Assembly: GCA_006226375.1 (NCBI GenBank)
Contig: SBHC01000040.1
Span: 333,803-397,802, forward strand
Reading direction: 5' to 3'
Source of the DNA: Deltaproteobacteria bacterium
Lineage (GTDB): Bacteria > Myxococcota_C > UBA6777
DNA length: 64,000 bases
Below the pieces are notes generated by a model, which was not told where the DNA came from, did no database searches, and saw only the letters and a list, made by a program, of their open reading frames with translations. A program made the position numbers and the translations under genes. Below, one piece after another: positions 8,983 to 18,331 of this stretch. How positions within the stretch are numbered: the stretch's first letter is position 1; the number at the start of each line of letters is the position of its first letter.

Positions 8983-9463
8983 GGTTTGACTCCATGTCTT
9001 TGCCTGCGTATTTGATGGCTTTTTGCCACTGAGGATAGACGCCACAGGCGCAAGCATGGCTCTCCAAAAGCCGTTGGATTTGCTGGGGAGAGGGGGCGTT
9101 TGTTTCTTCGAGCATGGCGATTGTGGAGAGAATCATGCCCGCGGTGCAATACCCACATTGAACAGCGTCGCATTTGATAAAGGCGCGTTGCACAGGGTGG
9201 AGTCCAAGTTCAGCGTCCTGGATTCCTTCAATGGTGGTGACATGACATTGGTTGGCCTGGGCCGCAAGCAACATACACGCGTTCACCGGCTGACCGTTGA
9301 GAAGGACCGTACAAGCTCCACATTCACCTGTGTCACAGCCATCTTTTGCGCTCGTAAGCTGCAGTCGATGCCGCAAGAGTTCTAGCAGCGTTTCAGAGAA
9401 AGGGACCCGCAAGGTCAGGGGCTCATTGTTGATCGTCAGTTGGAGTTCAAGCAAATGATTCAT
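8972..9463 (-). CDS. Xanthine-dehydrogenase-type hydroxylase, 2Fe-2S (small) subunit
   Basis: This 163-residue protein carries both iron-sulfur clusters of the family: CDTGECGAC plus a following Cys for the plant-ferredoxin-type cluster, then CGYCTAGM and HACACG for the second cluster on the helical domain. Length matches CoxS/XdhC. It relays electrons from the molybdopterin centre to the FAD subunit. Its ATG overlaps the stop of the large-subunit gene by 4 bp (ATGA), and its end overlaps the FAD-subunit start, so the three genes form one translation unit. All cluster Cys residues are present, unlike the large subunit, where the active-site motifs look changed. Confidence 0.93.
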   Translation of the reverse strand: MNHLLELQLTINNEPLTLRVPFSETLLELLRHRLQLTSAKDGCDTGECGACTVLLNGQPVNACMLLAAQANQCHVTTIEGIQDAELGLHPVQRAFIKCDAVQCGYCTAGMILSTIAMLEETNAPSPQQIQRLLESHACACGVYPQWQKAIKYAGKDMESNHAS

Positions 9464-11853
9464 GTGTGGTTACCTTGCTGGCTACCGTTTTCATCAATGT
9501 CAACTGCAACTGCATCTCTGGGCATCGCCCCAACAATCATCTCCGGGAGGATGGGAACGTGGCAAACTCGCTCTCCTGTGGCTTGCGCAATGGCGTTCGC
9601 GATGGCTGGGGCAATCCCAAGAGAGGGAAGGGCGTCCAGGCCTTTGTGACCTAGAGCGCCTACTGCGTGATCATGCTCGATGACAATCGGGTGAATCGCG
9701 GGGGCTGTGCCCATTGTGCGAATGGGGTGGCCAATGTTTCGGAGGCTGTCATCTTCCTGGCTTGGGAGGGACAGCAAGGTATAGTGGAGACCCTGGTACG
9801 CTCCCGATATGAGTTGATTCCTGGCCAACATCGGGTTGATCACTTTGCCAATGTCGCACGCAACATGAATCGAAAGGACCTCCACTTCTTTGGTGTCCAG
9901 GTCAACTTCCACTTCGGCGACAAACACACCGTACGCATACGCTGGATAGTGAAGGGACTCCGGCGTGGCTTTCTGGGAATCGGCAGAGCGTACTTGAACA
10001 GGGAGAGTGTATGACCCATAGTTTGCAAGGGGAATTCCTTGTTGCCAGCAGAGTTGGGCCACTTCCATAAACGAGATCTGGGCATCCTCTGGACCCGTGA
10101 ACCCTCCGACCCGGCTTTGAATGTCTTCCGTCGCGCAACCCCAATGCGAGGCCAGCCGCGTGAGCATCTTCACTCGCAAAGGAAGTGCCGCTTCTTGAAG
10201 GGCCTGGCCTGTGAGAACAATGGACGTTGGCAAAGAGACAGGAGTTGGGGCGGGGAGGTGTGTGGTGTCGATGTCGAGGAACCGAATGGACTCAAATGGT
10301 GCTGCCAGTATCTCCGCAGCCATTTGGGTCAGGCGCGTTTGGTTGTCACTGCTCGCGTCTACCTGCGGGACGTTGAGCAGCACCGAACCATCCGATTGTA
10401 CATGAACGGAAGCCATCGCCTGCGGAGGGGAGCCTTCTCCTCCTGAGCTGAGACCCACGGAAGTCAGGGCCATGCCCCAGCCCCGTCGCTTCCGGACTTC
10501 CCCTTGCCAGTAGGGAGCCACCTGATTGGCAACGTCTTCCTGTGACGCAGCGATGTTGTCGTCGTCCAGGTCAAAGTTCGGATCTTCGGCGTTGTCGTCC
10601 GTGGGAATGGGGGTGGCCTTGAGAGTATCAATCAATCCGTGAATGTCTGGGATCTCTTGCCCCCAAACGCTTTTGTCGCCTGGGTGAAGGAGGTTGTTCT
10701 CTCGGAACTCCGCCGGTGAAAGCCCCAGCCGATGGGCGATATCGTCCAACATGCTTTCTCTCGCGAAGCATGTGGCCATCTGCCCATATCCAGGGAGCAG
10801 CGACACGGGCGGAGTATGAGTCGCGACGGCATGTACGGTCACTCGATGGTGCGGAACTTTGTAGGGTCCCAAGGCATGAGACAACGTGCGGTGAAGCAAA
10901 GGCCCGACATCATGGGCGTAAGCTCCCATGTTAAGATAGATGCTCATCTCGCAAGCTTGCAGCTCGCCTGAACGTGTCACACCCATCTTCATCTTGACAT
11001 GAGCGGAAGGACGATGGCCAAAGCTCTCCATGGCCTGCTTCCGGGAAAGATGGATCGTGACGGGGTGCCCTGTTAGCCAGGCAGCGAGCGCTGTATACGA
11101 ACCCAGCAGGGCAGAGCGTAGCGCGTAACCCTGGCTGTTCCCACGAAGCGCATGCTGGATGACCTGAATCCTGTTAAAGGGTAGCTCAAGCAGGTGAGCT
11201 ACCGTTGCCTGTAAGAGGTAGGGGTGCTGGGTGGTGCCTTGAATGACAAAGCCATCTTGCGGGTCAACCTGTGTGGTCATGGACGGGCACTCCATCCAAT
11301 CTTGGGTCTGACCCTGGCTGGAGAACTCCCGTTCAAAGACTTGATCGCAATCCGAAAACGCTTGAGATGGGTCGCCCACTTCTGCGCTGTAGCTCTGCCA
11401 AACATTGCCCTCCATCGTGTTGTGAACAAGGGGGACTCCTGGTTGGAGCGCGTCTTGGAGCGTGAGAACGGTGGGCAACTCTTCGTAATCCAAGTGGATG
11501 CGCTCGGTCGCTCGCTCCGCTGCGTCCTGGTTCCGGGCCACAACCAGAGCGAGAGGCTCGCCCTTGTACCGGGTCGTTGCTCCAGCAAGGAAAGGCTGGA
11601 TGGAATGGGGAAGGCAGGTGGGGCCGCTTAAGTCATGTGCCGTGATAACCCTTATCACACCAGGGACTTGAAGAGCCTCGGTCACATCAATACGGCGGAT
11701 GCGGAGGTGTGGATGAGGGCTTCCTACAAGGGTGACGGCCATGGTGTGGGAAGGTATCGTGTCGCGGTTGTATCTCGCGGCTCCTGTTACCTTCTCAATG
11801 ATGTCCACTCGCGGCAACGAGCGTCCAACAACATGCTTCGGATGGTTCTGCAC
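9460..11853 (-). CDS. Xanthine-dehydrogenase-type hydroxylase, molybdopterin (large) subunit with degenerate active-site motifs
   Basis: This 797-residue protein has the fold and length of XdhA/CoxL large subunits. N-terminal GRSLPRVDIIEKVTGAARY and VPGVIRVITAHDL are typical. The start is the GTG with AAGGAG 6 nt upstream; another GTG 15 nt further up is possible. The molybdenum-site motifs differ from the family: the GGGFGGK loop reads HALRGNSQGYA, the AFRGFG-xPQ loop reads LLPGYGQMATC, and near residue 741 KG(V)GEPP is replaced by KGLDALP, so the catalytic Glu is Ala by my alignment. The enzyme may have another chemistry or be inactive. It is the first gene of a four-gene operon and transcribed divergently from the TIG protein. 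Confidence 0.85.
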   Translation of the reverse strand: MQNHPKHVVGRSLPRVDIIEKVTGAARYNRDTIPSHTMAVTLVGSPHPHLRIRRIDVTEALQVPGVIRVITAHDLSGPTCLPHSIQPFLAGATTRYKGEPLALVVARNQDAAERATERIHLDYEELPTVLTLQDALQPGVPLVHNTMEGNVWQSYSAEVGDPSQAFSDCDQVFEREFSSQGQTQDWMECPSMTTQVDPQDGFVIQGTTQHPYLLQATVAHLLELPFNRIQVIQHALRGNSQGYALRSALLGSYTALAAWLTGHPVTIHLSRKQAMESFGHRPSAHVKMKMGVTRSGELQACEMSIYLNMGAYAHDVGPLLHRTLSHALGPYKVPHHRVTVHAVATHTPPVSLLPGYGQMATCFARESMLDDIAHRLGLSPAEFRENNLLHPGDKSVWGQEIPDIHGLIDTLKATPIPTDDNAEDPNFDLDDDNIAASQEDVANQVAPYWQGEVRKRRGWGMALTSVGLSSGGEGSPPQAMASVHVQSDGSVLLNVPQVDASSDNQTRLTQMAAEILAAPFESIRFLDIDTTHLPAPTPVSLPTSIVLTGQALQEAALPLRVKMLTRLASHWGCATEDIQSRVGGFTGPEDAQISFMEVAQLCWQQGIPLANYGSYTLPVQVRSADSQKATPESLHYPAYAYGVFVAEVEVDLDTKEVEVLSIHVACDIGKVINPMLARNQLISGAYQGLHYTLLSLPSQEDDSLRNIGHPIRTMGTAPAIHPIVIEHDHAVGALGHKGLDALPSLGIAPAIANAIAQATGERVCHVPILPEMIVGAMPRDAVAVDIDENGSQQGNHT

Positions 11854-12462
11854 CCTTTGCTCCTTCACTTGTTGTGCACGGAACCTCTCTCGCTATCTTA
11901 TCGCCTTGGGTGTTGCTGTCAACCAAGGCTAGGCTATTTCTTCTGGATAAATGTTCAGGTTGGTCCTCTCTTTCCTCTCAACATTCATGTGAAAGGTTGG
12001 GATTCTTGGAAAAGTTGTGAGGCCCCGCTTGCAACCCTTTTCATGGGTACCTATTCTGTCGATGGTCTACCTCTCTGTCGGTTTTCTGCAGCGTCTCCTT
12101 TAAACAAAGTCATGTGTCTTAAGCCGCCTGCCTCACGCTGGTCTGCCATGAGAACGTCTTTGGCTCACGGCAAGTCTATGTGTTGCAATGCAAGTTTGGA
12201 TTTCATGGGATGGAACGGCTGTTCGTTGGGTCCAACGAAGGAACGTGTGAAACTTCGCTTCGATTCGACGTGTTTCTAGTGAGGAAAGTCAGAGCCAGAC
12301 TGTGCCCGTTCTGAAGATTGCACCAAACTCTTTCCAATGGAGTTGGTGTATGTTACGATTCGGCGTACGAAAATAGGTGTTGAACAGAAGCTGTCGCAAC
12401 ACCCATGAAAGCTTGAAACAAAAGTATTGTCCGTTTTCTATTTTGAAGGGAGTCGATTCATC
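11854..12462. other. Intergenic region between divergent genes; promoters expected
   Basis: About 610 bp separate the hydroxylase operon (minus) from the TIG-domain gene (plus). I find no convincing gene. Upstream of the TIG gene there is an imperfect stem, CACCAAACTC at 12321-12330 with GGAGTTGGTG at 12339-12348, but no T-run. Both promoters should lie here; I could not place -10/-35 boxes with confidence. Confidence 0.5.
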
Positions 12463-15400
12463 ATGACAAACCCAAATCAACCTCGATGGGTCAATGTCAC
12501 TCGCCTATCCTCTATCTCCATGTATGCGCTTGTGCTGTTTTGCTCGCTGGTGTTTTGGCGTTGCTCTCCCGAGCCGGGAACCACGGATGGTGGGGAAGGT
12601 TGCGTCACGGCAGGTGATTGCAAAGAGTTAGACGAACGTTGCAAAGATGGAAAGTGCTCGTGCCGCAATAAGAAATGCGTTCCGAGGAACGCACCTCCTG
12701 TGGCAGAGGCTGGGCAGGACCAGGAAGTTAACCTGAAAGAAGAGGTCTTTCTGGACGGTGGGGGCTCCTTTGACCCCGATGTCGACACCCTCAGCTTCAG
12801 CTGGACGTTCACAAGCAAACCCGACGGAAGCGCCGCGACCATCAACAAAGCCAACGAGATCAAAGCCTCGTTCTCGCCGGATGTTGCGGGCACGTATGTG
12901 ATTCAGTTGGAAGTCAATGATGGGACAGCCACAGGTACCGATACGGTCACCATCACGGTTAAGAAAGGTCCCAACACGGCCCCCAAAGCCAAAGTCGGCG
13001 ATGATCGTTCGGTGGAGTTGAACAAAGAAGTTACCCTCGATGGCTCGGGGAGTTCCGATCCTGATGGTGACAAACTAACCTTCACCTGGGAGCTGACAGT
13101 GCCCACAGGCAGCTCCGCAACTCTCTCCGATACCGCAGCCGAAAAGCCGACCTTTACCACCGATGTGGAAGGCGAGTATGTCGCCAAGCTGACTGTCAGT
13201 GATGGCGAAGAGTCGGATACTGCTTCCGTTACGATCACGGCGGTGAAAGACATCAACAAACAACCCAAAATCGACAAGTTGGACCCAACCCGGGTTCCGA
13301 CAGGCGCGTTTGCTTCGGTGAAGATCACAGGGAGCAACTTCTCACAGGGTGCGGTTGTTTTGTTCCAAAACCGAGAGGTCTCCACCAAGTCCTCCACTGA
13401 CACAGAACTGGTCGTCGATCTCAACCTGACCACGGTTGTTGTTGGCAAGTATCCTCTGAAAGTGAAGAACTCCAACGGACAACAGTCCAACGAAGTGGAG
13501 TTGGAAGTGTTTGAGGTCCCCTCGCCGGTGATCTCCACTTTGACCCCAGACAAAGCAGGCGCAGGCGCCATCTTCACCATGAAGGTGTCGGGCCAAAACT
13601 TCGTGAACGGTGCCAAAGTCTTCTTCACTGGAACCGAGTTGAAGACGACGTTTGTTTCCGGCACCGAAGTGGAAGCCACTGTTGACCTTACCGGTATTTC
13701 GACAGGTATCTATCCCATCCTGCTGCGTAATCCCGGCGGCAAAGACTCTAACACTGTGAACTTTGAAGTCACGATTCCGCCACCGCCGCCTGAGATCAGT
13801 ATCATCAACCCGGAAGAGTCGAAGGCTGGCGCTCCCATTGATTTTACTGTGTTTGGTAAGCGATTCAACCAAGGCTCCCAAATTCTCTTTGACGGGAAGC
13901 CCATCCCCACGAAATACGTGGGTGTTGGCGAGCTTCAAGCCGATCCCAAACTGGACCTGACCAATGTGACTGGCGGAGTCAAGACCGTTCAGGTCCAAGA
14001 CAACCAGGGCTACAAGTCCACTGTGGTTAACTTCACTGTCTTGGATCAGTTCCCTACACCGAGCCTGACTTCGGTGTCGCCCAACAGCGGCTCCACCCAG
14101 TCCATCACCAAGGTGACGTTGACGGGAAAATTCTTTGACGCCAACGCGACCGTTATCCTCGATGGCTCTCCCGCAAAGACAACCACCTATGTGAGTTCGA
14201 CTCAGCTGCAAGCGGAGCTGGATCTGCAAAACATTCAGCCCAGTTCGGTGACCATTTGGGTCGAAAATCCAGCACCTCCGGGCCAGACCCAGAAGCGTAA
14301 GAGCAACACCTTGGCCTTCACCGTCAAGCCGCTGCCTGCGCCATCCATCACCTCGGTGAAAGGGTCTTACTTGTACAAAGGAAAGCAAGGTACCATCGAA
14401 GTGACGGGTCAGGGTTTCACGCCCACGACCATTTTTCAGTTCTCCACACGGGGAACCCGCTCGACCTCGACGTCGTACTGCCGCTCCACGTACATTCCGA
14501 CCACGGCCTTTGCGGATCAGAAAACAACCTTTATCAGCTCGACAACGCTGCGTGCCACGTTCGTGATGCCGACTTCCGGCACCACATCAAGCAACAGTTA
14601 CTTTGCTGTACGAATCAAGCGAGGCACCCAGTTCTCGAACTACATGTGTATCTACGTTAGCTACAGCACAAGCAACCCTCCTGTGCCCGTCTTGACGGTG
14701 CTCAACCCCGTCGCGGTGAACTCTGGAACCACAAGTCCTGTGAAGGTTACGCTTTCAGGTTCTTCGTTTGATCCCTTTGTCAAAGTTTTCTTCAACAAGA
14801 AGCTCGTGACCACCACAACGTACCGAAGCTCCGGTTCGTTGGAGTCGTTGTTTCCCATCACTGGATTGGCAGAAGGTGCTTACGATGTGCAGGTGGAGAA
14901 CAGCTCGGGAGACAAGTCGGGCGTGCTTAAGTTCTCGATCCTCAAGCAAGGCCAGCCCTTGTTGCAGACGATCTCTCCCACCAGCATTTACGCAGGGAAC
15001 TCTTACACCTTGACACTGACGGGACAAGGCTTTGACCCGAAGTCTACAGTGGAAGCCGACGGCAAGCCGATTACTGGTACAGCCACATACAGCAGCGCAA
15101 CCCGGATGACTGTTTCGTCGGCTATCTTCAAATACAACCCCAACAAGTCTGTGGCGATTACGGTGTCCAACCCTAGTGGTTTGAAGTCCAATCCTGTGGC
15201 GTTGGGTCTGCTCTTCTATGCGGCTCCCAATGTGACCTCCATTTCGCCCACATCGTTCGAAGAAGGCAGCACTGTGAGTCAGGTTACGGTGTATGGCTCT
15301 AACTTCCGCTCAGGTACATCTTACTTTGTGCTGTCGAACGGAAAGAAGACGACCTGCACCTACAGCGCAACGTCTCGTCTGTACTGTCAGAACATCGACT

Positions 15401-16818
15401 TTGCTGGCTTGAAGCAGGGAACCAATACCTTCCAGATCGAGAACCCTGACGGTCAACTCTCCAACAAGCAAAACTTTACGATTTCCAAGCCTGTGGCTCC
15501 AACGGTGTCTTCGATCACCCCAACCACAGCGTTTAACAACCAGATTGTCACGTTGACCATCAACGGTACTCGTCTTGGAAAGTCGACGTTGTTGGTGTTT
15601 GGCACCAAAACGTACCCTGTCACGTATGTCTCCACGTCACGAGTTACGGCCAAAGTTGACCTCAATGGTATGCAACAAGGCATCGTGCAGGTGAAGGTAC
15701 GAAACAGCATCGCTGGGACCAACTACGACTCCAACGGCTCCAACTTCATTGTGCTAGAGCCGCCTGTACCTGTCGTGAAGTACTTCCAGCCGATGACAGG
15801 TCCGATGGGAGCCAAGCAAACCATCACCATCACAGGGGAAGACTACAACGCAGGCTCCAAGGTGTTCTTGAACAGCGTGGAGCAGACGGTGAAATCTCGA
15901 ACCACCACAACCCTGTCTGTGGAGTTGGATCTCGTGACCTTGAAGAAGGGGAGCTACACATTGCAAGTGGATAACGGCGGTGGAAAGAAGAGCGCCGTGG
16001 TTTACTTCAATGTTGTGGATCCCCCAGGCCCCACCGTTCGAGAGGTTCGACCAGCTGGTGTGATCCAGTCGCTGACGAACAGCACGATCACCGTGTATGG
16101 AACGAACTTCGATCCCAAGGCCGTTGTCACCTTGAAAGGTACAACAGTTGGCGTTTCGAGCATCACGTCGACGCAGATCCAGTTTTCCGTGCCGTTTCCA
16201 AAGCAGCTATATCCTGCCAACTCCAAGATTGAGGTTCGTGTGACGAATCCCAACGGCCAAAGTGCTGCGGGTTACGTCTATGTGATGGATACAAGCGCTC
16301 CAATCATTCAGTACATCAATCCGTTGGAGGCGTTCATCAACGACAGCATCACCCTGGACATTTATGGATCTGGGTTCAGCGGCGTGACCTTGTTTGTTGA
16401 CGGTCAAACCAAGACCTACTCCTATCGTACGTCTTACATCCGCGTGTCGGGCTTTAATGTCGGGAACCAGGCTCGTAACATTGAGATTAAGGTGCAGCGA
16501 GGCAGCGCGTTCTCCAACCCTTACTTCTTCAAAGTGAATCCGTTGCGTGCTCCTGTGATTACGTACCTGGAGCCTTCCTACGGCAAGCGCAACACCACCG
16601 TGAACCTGAAGATCCAAGGGAGCTACTTCCAAACGTCCCCCGCCTCGACCGTACGGATTGATGGGAAGGACTACGTGGTTAACTCGTCTGGCTCAAGTTC
16701 CTCGGTGTTGAGTGTGTCGGTTCCCTTAACTGGAGTCACAGCCGGTCCCAAGGCTTTGCAAGTCCGCAACCCGGATCTGCAATTCAGCCAAACCGTCTAC
16801 TTTCATGTGACGCCATAA
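12463..16818 (+). CDS. Secreted protein with two PKD-like and thirteen IPT/TIG domains
   Basis: A 1451-residue exported protein. The ATG at 12463 has AAGGGAG 11 nt upstream; an upstream TTG at 12427 is less likely. After a hydrophobic signal (YALVLFCSLVFW followed by a Cys that does not fit a canonical lipobox) come a Cys-rich knot (~46-75; GCVTAGDCKELDERCKDGKC), two K319/PKD-like domains (~77-260; repeated AEAG/KVGDDR, FDPDVD/SDPDGDKLTFTW and YVIQLEVNDG/YVAKLTVSDG), then thirteen IPT/TIG domains of about 90 residues, each opening with P-x-I-x-x-(I/L)-x-P and containing ITG-x-x-F and (L)-x-V-x-N-x-x-G. IPT/TIG folds are Ig-like and occur in surface proteins. Most likely a long rod on or outside the outer membrane. 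A strong terminator follows. Confidence 0.9.
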   Translation: MTNPNQPRWVNVTRLSSISMYALVLFCSLVFWRCSPEPGTTDGGEGCVTAGDCKELDERCKDGKCSCRNKKCVPRNAPPVAEAGQDQEVNLKEEVFLDGGGSFDPDVDTLSFSWTFTSKPDGSAATINKANEIKASFSPDVAGTYVIQLEVNDGTATGTDTVTITVKKGPNTAPKAKVGDDRSVELNKEVTLDGSGSSDPDGDKLTFTWELTVPTGSSATLSDTAAEKPTFTTDVEGEYVAKLTVSDGEESDTASVTITAVKDINKQPKIDKLDPTRVPTGAFASVKITGSNFSQGAVVLFQNREVSTKSSTDTELVVDLNLTTVVVGKYPLKVKNSNGQQSNEVELEVFEVPSPVISTLTPDKAGAGAIFTMKVSGQNFVNGAKVFFTGTELKTTFVSGTEVEATVDLTGISTGIYPILLRNPGGKDSNTVNFEVTIPPPPPEISIINPEESKAGAPIDFTVFGKRFNQGSQILFDGKPIPTKYVGVGELQADPKLDLTNVTGGVKTVQVQDNQGYKSTVVNFTVLDQFPTPSLTSVSPNSGSTQSITKVTLTGKFFDANATVILDGSPAKTTTYVSSTQLQAELDLQNIQPSSVTIWVENPAPPGQTQKRKSNTLAFTVKPLPAPSITSVKGSYLYKGKQGTIEVTGQGFTPTTIFQFSTRGTRSTSTSYCRSTYIPTTAFADQKTTFISSTTLRATFVMPTSGTTSSNSYFAVRIKRGTQFSNYMCIYVSYSTSNPPVPVLTVLNPVAVNSGTTSPVKVTLSGSSFDPFVKVFFNKKLVTTTTYRSSGSLESLFPITGLAEGAYDVQVENSSGDKSGVLKFSILKQGQPLLQTISPTSIYAGNSYTLTLTGQGFDPKSTVEADGKPITGTATYSSATRMTVSSAIFKYNPNKSVAITVSNPSGLKSNPVALGLLFYAAPNVTSISPTSFEEGSTVSQVTVYGSNFRSGTSYFVLSNGKKTTCTYSATSRLYCQNIDFAGLKQGTNTFQIENPDGQLSNKQNFTISKPVAPTVSSITPTTAFNNQIVTLTINGTRLGKSTLLVFGTKTYPVTYVSTSRVTAKVDLNGMQQGIVQVKVRNSIAGTNYDSNGSNFIVLEPPVPVVKYFQPMTGPMGAKQTITITGEDYNAGSKVFLNSVEQTVKSRTTTTLSVELDLVTLKKGSYTLQVDNGGGKKSAVVYFNVVDPPGPTVREVRPAGVIQSLTNSTITVYGTNFDPKAVVTLKGTTVGVSSITSTQIQFSVPFPKQLYPANSKIEVRVTNPNGQSAAGYVYVMDTSAPIIQYINPLEAFINDSITLDIYGSGFSGVTLFVDGQTKTYSYRTSYIRVSGFNVGNQARNIEIKVQRGSAFSNPYFFKVNPLRAPVITYLEPSYGKRNTTVNLKIQGSYFQTSPASTVRIDGKDYVVNSSGSSSSVLSVSVPLTGVTAGPKALQVRNPDLQFSQTVYFHVTP

Positions 16819-16871
16819 TCGGTGGAAGGCTAGGAACTGTAAGGTTTCTGCATTCACCATCGTTTCTTTTT

Positions 16872-16910
16872 GAGAGCCTCGGGGGAATCCTCCCGGGGTC
16901 TCCTATTTTT
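16872..16910 (+). terminator. Rho-independent terminator after the TIG-domain gene
   Basis: A long GC-rich hairpin (GAGAGCCTCGGGGG at 16872-16885 pairing imperfectly with CTCCCGGGGTCTC) is followed by TATTTTT at 16904-16910, about 55 bp past the stop codon. It isolates the TIG gene from the following adenosine-deaminase-family gene. Confidence 0.8.
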
Positions 16911-17026
16911 AGAATCATTCTCCTTTGTGGGAGTTTTCTGACCTGTTGAATCTGTTTATGTTGCAATTCGAGTCCTTCTCCTCCCCCGCGAGAGGGCCGA
17001 GAATTCCTGGAGAAAAGTGAGTAGCG

Positions 17027-18295
17027 ATGACTTCTACTAAAATCCCCCGCGAGTTTATCCGAGCGATCCCCAAGACGGATCTTCATGTCCACCTGGACGG
17101 TTCCATCCGTATCCCCACGTTGATTGAGTTGGCCAAGGAAAACAGCGTTCCCCTGCCTTCCTACACGGAGGAGGGTCTGAAAGAGACAGTTTTCAAAGAA
17201 CGATACAACAACCTTGGTGAGTACCTGAGCGGATTTCAGTACACCGTCGCCGCCATGCAAAACGATGAAGCTTTGGAGCGGACAGCCTACGAGCTTGCTT
17301 GTGACAACTTTGCGGAAGGCGTGCGTTATCTGGAAGTTCGCTTTGCTCCACAACTTCACTGCCGTCCGGGCTTCGAGATCGTGGATGTGCTTCGGGCTGT
17401 CAATCGAGGGATGCTGCGAGCCCAGAATGAGTTCGCCCGATTCCCCGCAATTGCAAACGGTGAGGAGCCGCCTTTCCGCTACGGCATCATTGTTTGTGCG
17501 ATGCGGATGTTTACCAAAGGATTTTCGGAGTATTACCGAAGGTTCGCGGGCATGTTTTCTAACACATCCAAGAACCGTTTGTATGGACTCGCTTCCATGG
17601 TTCTGGCTGAAGCCATTGTTGGTATCATGCGATCGGACGAGGAACTCCCCATCGTTGCGTTTGACCTGGCGGGTCAAGAAGATGGCTATCCCGCTGAAGA
17701 TCACATGGAAGCGTTCCAGTTTGTTCACAAAAACTTCTTGAAGAAGACGGTACACGCTGGCGAAGCGTATGGTCCTGAGAGTATTTTCCAGGCGCTCACT
17801 GACCTTCACGCGGATCGTATCGGGCACTGCTATCACTTGTTCAGCCCCGATCGGATTCAAGACCCACGAATCAAAGACCCCGAGCGTTATGTCCGGGAAC
17901 TGGCGCAATACATCGCCGACCGTCGCATCACCCTTGAAGTGTGCTTGACCAGCAACTTGCAAACCATGCCGGAGCTGAACTCTCTGTCGGAGCACAACTT
18001 TAAGATGATGCTGGATGCGAAGTTGAGCGCCTGTTTGTGCACGGACAATCGAACGGTGTCGAGTACGACCGTATCCCGAGAGATCGAGCTGGCCGTGGAA
18101 CACTTCAACCTGAGTCCTCGTCAACTGCGACACATCGTGATTTACGGGTTTAAGCGCAGCTTTTTCCCGGAAGGTTATATGCTCAAGCGCCAGTATGTCC
18201 GTCAAATCATCGACTACTACGAGAAGATCGAAGAACAATATGGGATCTCTTCGGAGCACCAAGACAACCCAGCAACCCTCGAACTCGAAAAGTAG
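17027..18295 (+). CDS. Adenosine-deaminase-family amidohydrolase
   Basis: 422 residues with the ADA (metal-dependent deaminase) signature: KTDLHVHLDGS gives the HxH zinc ligands, VHAGEAYGPESI gives the catalytic Glu, RIGHCYHL gives the second His pair, and LEVCLTSNLQT matches the SNxxT segment. The last motif reads LCTDNRTVS where classic ADA has TDDP, so the zinc-ligand Asp is kept but the second Asp, which holds the purine ring, is Asn. Substrate could therefore be adenosine, an adenine-like base or another aminopurine. It lacks a signal peptide and is cytosolic. It starts 36 bp before, and likely shares a transcript with, the membrane thioredoxin gene, though the functional link is unclear. 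Confidence 0.88.
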   Translation: MTSTKIPREFIRAIPKTDLHVHLDGSIRIPTLIELAKENSVPLPSYTEEGLKETVFKERYNNLGEYLSGFQYTVAAMQNDEALERTAYELACDNFAEGVRYLEVRFAPQLHCRPGFEIVDVLRAVNRGMLRAQNEFARFPAIANGEEPPFRYGIIVCAMRMFTKGFSEYYRRFAGMFSNTSKNRLYGLASMVLAEAIVGIMRSDEELPIVAFDLAGQEDGYPAEDHMEAFQFVHKNFLKKTVHAGEAYGPESIFQALTDLHADRIGHCYHLFSPDRIQDPRIKDPERYVRELAQYIADRRITLEVCLTSNLQTMPELNSLSEHNFKMMLDAKLSACLCTDNRTVSSTTVSREIELAVEHFNLSPRQLRHIVIYGFKRSFFPEGYMLKRQYVRQIIDYYEKIEEQYGISSEHQDNPATLELEK

Positions 18296-18331
18296 CCTTG
18301 GGGAAACAGCACCCAACAGGAGACGAAAACG

